A stretch of 64,000 bases of DNA from Candidatus Endomicrobium procryptotermitis. Its GTDB lineage: Bacteria; Elusimicrobiota; Endomicrobiia; Endomicrobiales; Endomicrobiaceae. The notes below the pieces were generated by a model that saw nothing but the letters and a program-made list of their open reading frames with translations, did not search any database and was not told the DNA's origin. A program made the position numbers and the translations under genes. Location: assembly GCA_031279415.1 (NCBI GenBank), contig JAITIP010000037.1, forward strand, positions 114,431 through 178,430. Direction: 5' to 3'. Each line of letters opens with the position of its first letter. Position 1 is the first letter of the stretch. This document shows, one piece after another, positions 54,796 through 63,700 of the stretch.

Positions 54796-56414
54796 TGCAT
54801 TATCTTATAAAAATCTCCGTCTTTTCGTTTATAAACCGCATAAATTCTTTAAAGTTTAAAGATGATTTTAAAGTGGCAATTTTTATATTTATAGGTATAA
54901 ATATAATTTTTATTATTTTCGCTGCATCGTGTGCATTTTTGAAATATATCAATTCAATTGTGGTGGCAGGTCCTCTTATAGTCAATAAACTTATAGCATT
55001 ACTTTTTATTACAGCTTTTTTAATGGCTGTTCTTTCCGCTGTTATAGTTTCTTTTTCTACCATATATTTCGGCAGAGACATAAAATGGCTTTTGGCTTCT
55101 CCAATAAAGCTCGAAGATATTTTTTCTTTTAAAGCGACGAACTCTTCTTTTTATGCTTCATGGATGGTTTTTGTCGTATTGGTTCCTTTCATGGCTGCTC
55201 TGGGTGTGATAAAAAATGCGAATATTTTATTTTATTTATTTTCGATAATTTTTGCTTTTCCTTTTCTGGCATGCGCAAGTTTTATAGGAATAGGGTTTAC
55301 CATCATAATAATGCGTTTTTTTCCAGCGGCAAAAATAAGAAATTTGATTTTTATTATAGGAATGATATTTTTTACTTTCGTTTTGGTATTTGTAAGACTG
55401 ATCCAGCCGGAAAGATTTATAACTTCCTCAGGATTTGAAATTCTTGCACAGTATTTAGGATATTTGGACGCTCCGACGGCTAAGTTTTTGCCTTCGTGGT
55501 GGTATACTTCGGCAGTTATAGGGCTTATGTCAAAAGATTTCAGCAGAATTTTCATATATGCCAGCCTGCTTTTTGCCGCTGCGGTTCTTTTATGGTTTAT
55601 GATAAAAATTCTTGCGAAAAAATATTATGCAGATGGATTAAATGAAGGGCAGGCTTTTGCTTCTTCAAATATAAAAAAGAAATTATTTAAAACAAGAAGT
55701 CCGGTATTTGCGATTTTTTACAAAGATATAAAAGTTTTTATAAGAGATTCAAATCAATGGTCGCAGGTTTTGATACTTGCTTCAATAGTTTTGGTATATC
55801 TTTTTAGTATGTATAAATTGTCTTTTGAGATGGTAAAAATGCATAACACGATGTCCTTAGTAAACTGTGCGCTTGTATGGTTTGTCGCTGTTGCCGTATC
55901 TCTTAGGTTTGCGTTTCCTCTCATCAGTCTTGAGGGAGAAAGTTTTTGGTTTTTACTGACAAGTCCGGTAAGCAGGCTTAAACTTTTTGCTGAGAAGGTA
56001 ATTTTCGGAAGTATTCCCGTTTTTGCCATATCCATGATATTAATGTTTGCGACAAATTATATGCTTGAAATTTCCAAACCGGTTTTTATTTTAACTTTTG
56101 CAGCAACGGCGTCCGTATCTATGCTTATAAGCTGTTCGGCTATATCGATAGGAACAATTCTTCCAAAATTTAATTATTCAAATATTCCTCAAATAGAATC
56201 TTCGTTGGGCGGACTTGTTTTTATGCTTTTTTCATTTTTTATAATAATTGTCAATATACTTATAATCATGCAGCCTCTGAGACTTTTTTATTTAAAAAAG
56301 TATGATGCCGCTACTTTTTTTGAATTCGGTTTTGTGCTTTTATTGATTGATGCAATATTCGGTATTATCATTTTAGCAGCAGGATACAATGCGCTTAAAA
56401 GGATTGAGAGATGA
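54795..56414 (+). CDS. ABC-type exporter permease
   Basis: 539 residues with about 12 hydrophobic helices in two blocks, separated by a charged segment around 270-320 (EGQAFASSNIKKKLF). It has no ATPase motif. It overlaps the ATPase gene by one base and the NodB gene by 4 nt, so it is the membrane half of this exporter. It resembles putative ABC-2-type permeases with two fused halves. Confidence 0.8.
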   Translation: MHYLIKISVFSFINRINSLKFKDDFKVAIFIFIGINIIFIIFAASCAFLKYINSIVVAGPLIVNKLIALLFITAFLMAVLSAVIVSFSTIYFGRDIKWLLASPIKLEDIFSFKATNSSFYASWMVFVVLVPFMAALGVIKNANILFYLFSIIFAFPFLACASFIGIGFTIIIMRFFPAAKIRNLIFIIGMIFFTFVLVFVRLIQPERFITSSGFEILAQYLGYLDAPTAKFLPSWWYTSAVIGLMSKDFSRIFIYASLLFAAAVLLWFMIKILAKKYYADGLNEGQAFASSNIKKKLFKTRSPVFAIFYKDIKVFIRDSNQWSQVLILASIVLVYLFSMYKLSFEMVKMHNTMSLVNCALVWFVAVAVSLRFAFPLISLEGESFWFLLTSPVSRLKLFAEKVIFGSIPVFAISMILMFATNYMLEISKPVFILTFAATASVSMLISCSAISIGTILPKFNYSNIPQIESSLGGLVFMLFSFFIIIVNILIIMQPLRLFYLKKYDAATFFEFGFVLLLIDAIFGIIILAAGYNALKRIER

Positions 56415-57103
56415 AAAAAATCTTACTTCTTGTTATTATATTTTTTTGCTGCGTACTCTGCCGTGCAGAAAATAAAGTTTTTTATGCCGAAGGTACTGAA
56501 AAGCCAAAAAGGATTGCATTGACTTTTGATGATGGTCCCGGAAAAACAACAGAGAAAATTCTTGAAATATTAAAAAATAAAAAAGTTAAAGCTACTTTTT
56601 TTATGCTCGGCAGTAAAACCGTAAAGAAGCCCATGACGGCAAAAAAAGTCGCAGAAGAAGGGCATGAAATAGCAAATCATACCTACGATCACGTTAATTT
56701 TTTTAAATACGACGCCGCTGATAAAAGTGAAAAGATAAAAGATGAACTTTTAAAATCCGAAAAAGCGATACAAAAAGCTTCAGGCATTACACCTTTTTTG
56801 GTACGTTATCCTCACGGATATGCAAAACGTGACGCTGTAGACATTGCGAAAGAAAACGGCTATTATGTGATAAATTGGTATTTTGGCTGTGACTGGGATT
56901 TAAGTCTTACCGATGAAGAAATGTATGAAAAATATATAAGTAATATAAAAAGTGGAGCAATTTTTCTTATGCATGACACCAATACGAAAGCAGTTAATAT
57001 TCTTTCCGATTTTATTGATAAACTTGAAGAAGAAGGTTATGAGATTGTTACTGTAGGGGAACTGCTCGGTTTAAAACGGGAATTGGAAAAAGAGATGAAA
57101 TAG
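56411..57103 (+). CDS. Secreted polysaccharide deacetylase (NodB family, CE4)
   Basis: 230 residues. Signal peptide MKKILLLVIIFFCCVLCRAE. The NodB domain has LTFDDGPG (D40, D41) and NHTYDH (H90, H94), the metal triad, and a later LMHDT motif. It removes acetyl groups from peptidoglycan or another N-acetyl-sugar polymer in the periplasm. It is translationally coupled to the ABC permease. Confidence 0.92.
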   Translation: MKKILLLVIIFFCCVLCRAENKVFYAEGTEKPKRIALTFDDGPGKTTEKILEILKNKKVKATFFMLGSKTVKKPMTAKKVAEEGHEIANHTYDHVNFFKYDAADKSEKIKDELLKSEKAIQKASGITPFLVRYPHGYAKRDAVDIAKENGYYVINWYFGCDWDLSLTDEEMYEKYISNIKSGAIFLMHDTNTKAVNILSDFIDKLEEEGYEIVTVGELLGLKRELEKEMK

Positions 57104-57113
57104 GAGGTTTGGA

Positions 57114-57359
57114 ATGGCAAATATTTTAATTTTGTCGGTAGCTAAAAGAAAAGATACTGCTGTTACTGTGCAAGAAATTCTTACCAAAGCAGGCTGTATG
57201 ATTAAAACGAGGCTTGGGCTTCATGAAAGTGGAGATGGAAAATGTTCCGATGAAGGACTTATTATTCTTCAGCTTGAAGCGGATGATAATGATATAAACG
57301 ATTTAGTTTTAAGGCTGGAACAAATTGAAGGCGTAAAATCAAAGCTTATAAATATTTAG
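57114..57359 (+). CDS. TM1266-like ACT-domain protein (putative iron-hydrogenase system regulator)
   Basis: 81 residues, a single ACT/ferredoxin-like fold: a VAKRKDTAVTVQEILTKAG helix, a strand LIILQLEADDND, and the C-terminal EQIEGVKSKLINI. The pattern matches small TM1266-family proteins, found with [FeFe]-hydrogenase genes in anaerobes. An AGGAGG site precedes the start. No FeFe-hydrogenase gene is in the window, so its target is likely elsewhere. Confidence 0.6.
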   Translation: MANILILSVAKRKDTAVTVQEILTKAGCMIKTRLGLHESGDGKCSDEGLIILQLEADDNDINDLVLRLEQIEGVKSKLINI

Positions 57360-57469
57360 TTTTTTTTATGGAAAATAATTAAATAGTATAAAATTATCAA
57401 TATGAGTTTTTAAAAAATGATTAAATACGATATTTGCAATATCAATGGATTCTTCCGAAAGGAAATATA

Positions 57470-57955
57470 ATGCTTTGCCTTCAAAATATAATTAAATGTA
57501 TTTTTTGTTTTTGCATTTTTCTTATTTTATTTCAGGCATGTTCCGTAAAGAATAATGATTTATGCAATCTGTATGTTATAGATGTAATGAAAGAAAAGAA
57601 AATATACCTCCCTCGCAGCAGTGCTAATGACATAGATATTTATCTTAAATCTTCGCGGCACTGGGAAAAAATACCGACTACGCCGGCCGGAAAATTAAAT
57701 CATAAAGTGGCATATAATGCCGCCAAATCTGGAAAATATGTTTTAGCTGCATATAATGGTGGAGCAAAAAGCGGACACATTGCCATAGTAAACGGCAAAA
57801 AAGAAATGTCGTACAGTAAAAACTACAATGCTTATGTGCCGTATGCTTTGGGAAGCGTACGGGGCCGCAAACCCAAACTTATTCCACTTTCCTATCAATT
57901 TAGCGCAGACAAAGAACCAAAAATAAACTACTATATCTACAATAAACAAAAATAA
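57470..57955 (+). CDS. Lipoprotein of unknown function, amidase-like motif
   Basis: 161 residues from the ATG at 57470 with an AAAGGA site. Signal peptide with lipobox LFQACS, so it is probably anchored to a membrane. The mature part has KVAYNAAKSGKYVLAAYNGG then SGHIAIVNGKK, a pattern seen in secreted cysteine amidase-like (NlpC/CHAP-related) proteins, but a catalytic Cys is not evident. It may bind or act on peptidoglycan near the NodB deacetylase. Function uncertain. Confidence 0.6.
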   Translation: MLCLQNIIKCIFCFCIFLILFQACSVKNNDLCNLYVIDVMKEKKIYLPRSSANDIDIYLKSSRHWEKIPTTPAGKLNHKVAYNAAKSGKYVLAAYNGGAKSGHIAIVNGKKEMSYSKNYNAYVPYALGSVRGRKPKLIPLSYQFSADKEPKINYYIYNKQK

Positions 57956-57989
57956 AAAGAGCGGGTAGAAAACAGAATGGTATTTATGT

Positions 57990-57995
57990 TATAAT
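57990..57995 (+). promoter_or_regulatory. Extended -10 promoter element for PPi-PFK
   Basis: TGTTATAAT has an extended TGn plus a perfect TATAAT, about 50 bp before the PFK start. The -35 region (AGAAAA) is weak. Confidence 0.45.
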
Positions 57996-58045
57996 AACCG
58001 CATTCATTTTTTTATACATAAAATTTGTTTTGGAGGATGCGTAAA

Positions 58046-59761
58046 ATGTCCAGTAAAAATGTGTCTGAGCTTCAAATTGAAAGGTGTAAATTTAAACCCA
58101 TTCTTCCTGAAGTTTTAAAAGCCGGCCCCGTTTTCGTTAAACCTAAAAAAGGTAAACCGACAAAGTCTGTTGCCAATCAGTCAAAAATTAAAAATATTTT
58201 TAAAAATACTTATGGGCTGCCGGAGGTTACTTTTACTAAAGGCACAAATTTCGGAATAGGAAAGAAAACTGTCAAAGCCGCGGTTGTTCTTTCGGGAGGG
58301 CAGGCTCCTGGCGGACATAACGTAATAGCTGGCTTGTTTGACGGTTTGAAAAAAGCGAATAAAAGTAATGTTTTGATAGGTTATCTAGGTGGCCCATCTG
58401 GAATTCTTGAAAATAGATATAAAGTAATATCTGAAAAAGTTCTTTTGGATTATAGAAATACCGGCGGTTTTGATTTTATACAATCAGGCAGAACAAAAAT
58501 TGAAACTCCACAGCAGTTCTGTACAGCAAAAGACAATATATTGAAAAACAAAATAGACGCTTTGGTAGTCGTAGGCGGAGACGATTCAAATACGAATGCA
58601 GCTCTTATAGCTGAATATGTGCACAATGAAAATGTCAAAGATATATGCGTTGTAGGCGTTCCTAAAACGATTGACGGAGATTTAAAAAATGATTATATAG
58701 AAACTTCCTTTGGTTTCGATACGGCGACAAAAATTTATGCAGAACTTGTCGGAAATATATGCAGAGATGTCAACTCGGCGCAAAAATATTGGCATTTTGT
58801 AAGGCTTATGGGAAGAAGTGCATCACATATAACTATAGAAGTCGGTTTTAAAACACAGCCAAATATAGTTCTTGTTGGAGAAGAAATTCTCGCAAAAAAA
58901 ATGACTTTGGAAAAAGTGGTTGACGGCATATCTGACATTATCGTAAAACGTGCAAATCTAGGTAAAAATTTCGGAGTGGTTTTGATTCCAGAAGGCTTAA
59001 TCGAATTTATTCCCGAAATGAAAGAACTTATCTCTTCTCTCAATGACGTTTTGGCACAAAACGCTTCGGCGCTCTGCGAGATAAGCTCAATCGAAGCCAA
59101 AAAAGATTTTATTTTTAAAAAACTTCCGAAAAAACTTTCGGATTTGATGAAATCTCTTCCCGCAGGAATTGCTTCCCAGCTTATGCTTGACAGAGATCCG
59201 CACGGAAACGTTCAGGTTTCATTAATCGAAACAGAAAAACTTTTGATTGAAATGGTTCACAAAAAACTTTCGGAACTAAAAAAATCCGGAAAATACGCCG
59301 GAAAATTCTCGGCGATTACACATTTTTTTGGATATGAAGGACGCTGTGGAATTCCTTCAAATTTTGATGCAAATTATACTTATGCATTAGGATACAATGC
59401 CGCAGCTTTGGTTCTTAATGGAATGAGTGGATATTTATCATCTGTAAGAAATCTCACAAAACCTTCAAAAGAATGGATTTGCGGAGGAATTCCTTTGACG
59501 ATGATGATGAATATTGAAAGAAGACATGGTCACGACAAGCCCGTTATTCAGAAGGCTTTAGTTAATTTAAAAGGCAGGCCATTTAAAGAGCTTGCAAAAA
59601 ACAGAAACAAATGGGCTGTTGCGGAAAGTTACATATTCCCCGGACCTATTCAATATTTTGGTCCTGCTACAGTGACCGATATGACTACAAAAACTTTACG
59701 GTATGAACAGTCTGAAAGAAATAAAATACGTACAAAACTAAAGTCAGTCATTCTAAAATGA
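58046..59761 (+). CDS. pfp: Diphosphate-fructose-6-phosphate 1-phosphotransferase (long PPi-PFK)
   Basis: 571 residues from the ATG at 58046, which has GGAGG 8 nt upstream; upstream in-frame codons are inferior. Motifs are VVLSGGQAPGGHNVIAG (substrate loop), GGDDSNTNA (the second Asp in GGDD marks PPi over ATP use), and PKTIDGDLKN (catalytic Asp). The length and sequence match the long PPi-PFK of spirochaetes and plants. It makes the committed step of glycolysis reversible using PPi. It supplies or consumes PPi balanced by the membrane pyrophosphatase upstream. Confidence 0.94.
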   Translation: MSSKNVSELQIERCKFKPILPEVLKAGPVFVKPKKGKPTKSVANQSKIKNIFKNTYGLPEVTFTKGTNFGIGKKTVKAAVVLSGGQAPGGHNVIAGLFDGLKKANKSNVLIGYLGGPSGILENRYKVISEKVLLDYRNTGGFDFIQSGRTKIETPQQFCTAKDNILKNKIDALVVVGGDDSNTNAALIAEYVHNENVKDICVVGVPKTIDGDLKNDYIETSFGFDTATKIYAELVGNICRDVNSAQKYWHFVRLMGRSASHITIEVGFKTQPNIVLVGEEILAKKMTLEKVVDGISDIIVKRANLGKNFGVVLIPEGLIEFIPEMKELISSLNDVLAQNASALCEISSIEAKKDFIFKKLPKKLSDLMKSLPAGIASQLMLDRDPHGNVQVSLIETEKLLIEMVHKKLSELKKSGKYAGKFSAITHFFGYEGRCGIPSNFDANYTYALGYNAAALVLNGMSGYLSSVRNLTKPSKEWICGGIPLTMMMNIERRHGHDKPVIQKALVNLKGRPFKELAKNRNKWAVAESYIFPGPIQYFGPATVTDMTTKTLRYEQSERNKIRTKLKSVILK

Positions 59762-60126
59762 ATATGTGAAATCAACCCTCAAAGCGGGCGAAACAAAAGT
59801 TTCGCTGCATTAAATGCCCCGACTCTACGGTCAAAGGAATTCTAATTGTTGTAATGCCTTTTTATGATAAAATTAATTCCTAAAAACAAAAATTAAAAAT
59901 ACTTTTTAAATATGTTTATTTGCTTGATAGGGTACAAATGTATTTATGAGGCAAAATTGTAAATTTTATATCCATAAACCACAAAATAATTTTCAAAAAA
60001 TTCACAAATTTTGCTGTTATATTTTTCACTATTGTCCTATAATATATTAACACAAAAAAAGTAATATTTTGTAATTTCACATAAATTATCATTGAAAAAG
60101 TAATAAATGGGATATATACTATTTAC
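59762..60126. other. AT-rich intergenic region
   Basis: 365 bp without a gene. A short stem (GCGAAAC/GTTTCGC, 59787-59806) just after PFK could be a weak terminator, but lacks a T-run. Near the right end, TATAAT at 60038-60043 is a possible -10 element for the following ORF, with only a poor -35 (TTGCTG at a 21-bp spacing). Confidence 0.4.
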
Positions 60127-60702
60127 ATGGGAAAAATGAAAAGAAAATATTGTGTTTTATTTAAAAAAACAGTAAAGTTGAAATTGTCGCTATTTATTGT
60201 ATTAGTTATGCTGGCAAATATAGTAAATGCGGCGATAATAAAAGGAACGGATTATGTTCCCCAAATAAAAATAGATTCAACAGAAGTTAATAAAGTGTGG
60301 AAGATACATAAATTAATGAATAAGCCGTTTGAGATAATAAAGAAAATGATTGAAGAAGAATTTGGAAGAACAGAAGGCACAGAAGGGAGTGAAGAAGGAA
60401 TATTATACATAATGAAAAGCGGGAAGAAAGAGGTGAAGAAGGGGATGGGAGAGAACATATTTGGGCTGGGCAGGGATACGAGAATGATGAGTGCAAAAGA
60501 TATGATAAAAAGTGAGCAAGTTATATGTGTTATAGGGAATGATATATATAAAAGCAGAGACAGCGGAGGTAAAGGTATAGCAATTGCAATAGGAATAATA
60601 ATAATGCTGATAATGAGGGTATTGCCAAGGGGAATACCCGATGAAGTGAATAAGGTAACAAATAAAAAAATAATAAAGTATGCTGTCCCGTCTTTAAGTT
60701 AA
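60127..60702 (+). CDS. Small membrane-anchored protein of unknown function
   Basis: 191 residues. The N-terminus is basic (MGKMKRKYC) with a signal-like helix (LSLFIVLVMLANIVNAAI). The middle is charged and carries a Glu/Gly-rich insertion (EGTEGSEEG). A second hydrophobic helix lies at about 158-173 (GIAIAIGIIIMLIMRVLP), then a short basic tail. The start could be the ATG at 60136, which has GGGA before it. I recognise no family. Codon use (ATA, AGA, GGA, AAA) is very unlike that of upstream genes and the same as that of the next ORF, so the two are probably linked. Confidence 0.65.
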   Translation: MGKMKRKYCVLFKKTVKLKLSLFIVLVMLANIVNAAIIKGTDYVPQIKIDSTEVNKVWKIHKLMNKPFEIIKKMIEEEFGRTEGTEGSEEGILYIMKSGKKEVKKGMGENIFGLGRDTRMMSAKDMIKSEQVICVIGNDIYKSRDSGGKGIAIAIGIIIMLIMRVLPRGIPDEVNKVTNKKIIKYAVPSLS

Positions 60703-60720
60703 TATAAAGATGGGATTTTT
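60687..60720 (+). terminator. Terminator-like hairpin between the small ORF and the giant ORF
   Basis: CCCGTCTTTA (60687-60696) pairs with TAAAGATGGG (60705-60714), one G-T pair, 8-nt loop, followed by ATTTTT. It includes the last codons of the small ORF and sits 41 bp before the giant ORF start. It may terminate the small transcript or limit read-through. Confidence 0.65.
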
Positions 60721-60760
60721 CATTTTTAAGGCAGAAATGGAAAAGCATAGGGAGAAAAAG

Positions 60761-63700
60761 ATGAAAACAAAAAAGAGAATAAAAGAATGGCTGAGCGGGA
60801 TGTGGACTGGAGCAGGTGATATATTGCTGCCAAAGATAAAAGGAATAAACGGAATAAAAATAACTGCGATATTGGTGTCAATATGCTTTGTGATGACATC
60901 GGTATGCGGGGAAGCGATAGGTGCGATAGCGGATAGGCAGAGAGATGCGAAGCAGTTCAATCAGATATTTGAAGGGTTTACGCTGCCGTATTCGTACGGG
61001 AAGATAACGTATGGTAATTATGGAGGCAGTGATAGCGTAGTTATAAACATACAGGATTTGCATTCCCATCCGGATGTTCAGAAAAATATAAGCAAGATAA
61101 TAGAGACATTTGATAAGAAGTATGGTGTGGAAAGGGTATATTTGGAAGGAGCATATGGAGACGTTGACGTGAGCTGGCTTGGGGTAGAGACAGACAAGGA
61201 CAAGAGGGAACAAATATTAGAATTGATGATAGACAGCGGCCGCTTAACGGGAGCGGAATATTATGCAGTAAATAGCGGTCGTGAGAAACTGATAAAAGGA
61301 TTGGAGAGTAAAAAGGAATATTTAGATAATTTGGTGAGGTTTGGGAAGATATTGGATTCGCAGGGAGAGATAGAGATAATATTGGGCAGTATAAGTGAAG
61401 ACATAAGGAGATTAAAAGATAAATATTATAATCATCAACAAAATAAGCTGGATAAGTTGTCAAAGGAGTATAGTGATGGGAAGATAGATGGCAAAAAATA
61501 CTTTACATTGCTGTATAAACATACGGACAAGCTTGGGATAGACATCTACAAGTATGAAAATATAGACGCTTATAAGATGCTATTGGAAGAAGAGGGAAAC
61601 TTAAATTATAAGAGAATAACTCTGGAATTGGGCAGCGTGATAGCGAAGTTGAAAGAGGTGTTGCCGTATCAGGCGTACAAGATGATAATGGATAATACAA
61701 ATAATTTCAGTGAAATAGATAAATTATATGTATATTTAATAAAGTTTGCGAGGGAGTACAAGATAGATTTAGATATAAATTATCCGAATTTGGCTAGATT
61801 TTTAGGTTATGTAGAGTTGAGTCAGAAGATAAACCCGTTAGAATTGATAAAAGAAGAAAGTAAACTGGTAGACGAAATAAGGGAGAGTTTTGGATTAAGT
61901 AGAAGCGAAAGAGAAGTATCGTTTATGGTGGAATTCGAAAAATATTTGAGAGATTTTTTATCTAGTAAGATAACTGCGGATGATTACGAGTATTATAAAG
62001 TGAATAAGGGGGAATTTGATAGTTTGTGGGTGAAGTATATAGATAATGCTAAAAAGGATATGTTGGATAGGTATATAGAGGAAACAGAGAAGTTTTATGA
62101 AGTAAACATAAAAAGGAATGATCACTTTTTGGATAATATAGGGATAGAGAAGAATAAGGCAACAGTGATAGGGGAAGAGGCAGGAGTGGAGAGAGTGGTA
62201 AAAGAGTTGGAAGGAAAGAAGATATATGTAGTGGTAACGGGAGGATTTCATACAGAGGGCGTGTACAATGAGTTAGTTAAGAGAGGGATAACAGCGTTAG
62301 TGGTGACGCCGAATGTGAGCGGTGGGGTGAAGGCTGCGGAGGAAAAGTATTATCAGATAGCCAAGGAGCAGAGTAAGGTATTATTTCAGGCATTAGCGGC
62401 GTTAAACTTAACGCAATATGTGAATGGGATGGATGATATGCGGGGAGAATATGCGGCTATTGTAGCTGGAACGCTGGTAAACGCTGGGAAAATAGATAAT
62501 AAGACTTTGACAGAAGTGAATGAATTTCTAAAGAAAGTAATAAATAAGAAACATGGAGAAGGTGATAAAGAAATAATAAAAGCGGAAATAGAGTACAGAG
62601 GAGAAAAAGACATAAGGCTGGTGGTGGAGAGAGAAGGAAGTATAACGGAATATAATTATGATGCAAGAGAAAGGAAGTTTAAAAATCCTGAGGAAAGAGA
62701 AAGAAGGGAGAAGTCGGAAAAGAGCATAAATGCGGGAACAAAAGCATTTTTGGCGGGATTTATACTATCAGTGTCAATGGTGATAGGCAGCATTGTGATT
62801 TTACATGGAGCGGTACTGGGAATGGGAATGCTCGGCTATGTGTTATTGGGAATAGCTGGTGTATACAGCATAAAACGGACGGGGAAATCTTTAGAATTTT
62901 CTATATCTCAGAAGAAAGTGATGGAAGATGCGATAAAAGAGTTGGTGAAGAGAGGGGTAGTGGAAAGCGGTGAAGAGAGGCTGGATTTTAGAATATTGGG
63001 GAAGGTACTGAATAATATATCTGGCGATTTAAGAGGGAAGCTGATAAACAAGATGTTGAACAAAGATATAACGGTAGAAAAACTGTTGAACAATATATCT
63101 GATGAGTCATTGAGAGCGGAGTTGATGGATAAGATGTTGAAAGAAGGCAGAAAGACAACGGTAGAAGAAGTGTTGAATAATATAATAGGCAAGGGGGTGG
63201 AGATAGAGGAAGAGATAAAAAATTTGCAGGATAAAATGAAAAAGGCAGGGAAAGAAGGTACAAAAAATGAAGAAATAATAAAGATGTTTGGGGAAAAGCA
63301 AACAAAAGAGGAGGAGTTATCGAATTTAAGTAAGAGTTTGGACATAGAAAATCTCGTAGAAGAAAGTGATGTAGCAATGTATTTCGACGAAACAATACAC
63401 CTCAATTATCCGCTTTTGTCAGTTTTGTTTTTTGATGAAAACGGAAATATAAAGAATAGAAATTTATTAGAAGTATTTATAAGGCATGAACTCAGGCATG
63501 CAGATTGGAAAGGAAGAGCGGATAGAGGTAGTAAGATAGCGGGATTTATACATAAAATAGAGTGGTTAGAAGAGCTAATAGTATCGTTAGGAGACTCGCC
63601 TGATTATACGGCATTGACGAGCGAGCCGATAAGGAGATGGATAGGCAGATTGTTTAGTAGGAAGGATACAGAAAAGAAACCTGCCGAAGAAGAAGCTCAA

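Noticed and set aside
59780..59810. GCGAAAC/GTTTCGC hairpin after PFK as a terminator
   Set aside because: There is no T-tract after the stem, so it is only mentioned in the intergenic entry.
60694..63405. Long minus-strand open frames opposite the giant ORF
   Set aside because: They are Ser/Leu/Pro/Phe-rich antisense shadows of a purine-rich coding strand, with no ribosome sites. The plus-strand frame is continuous and has motifs.
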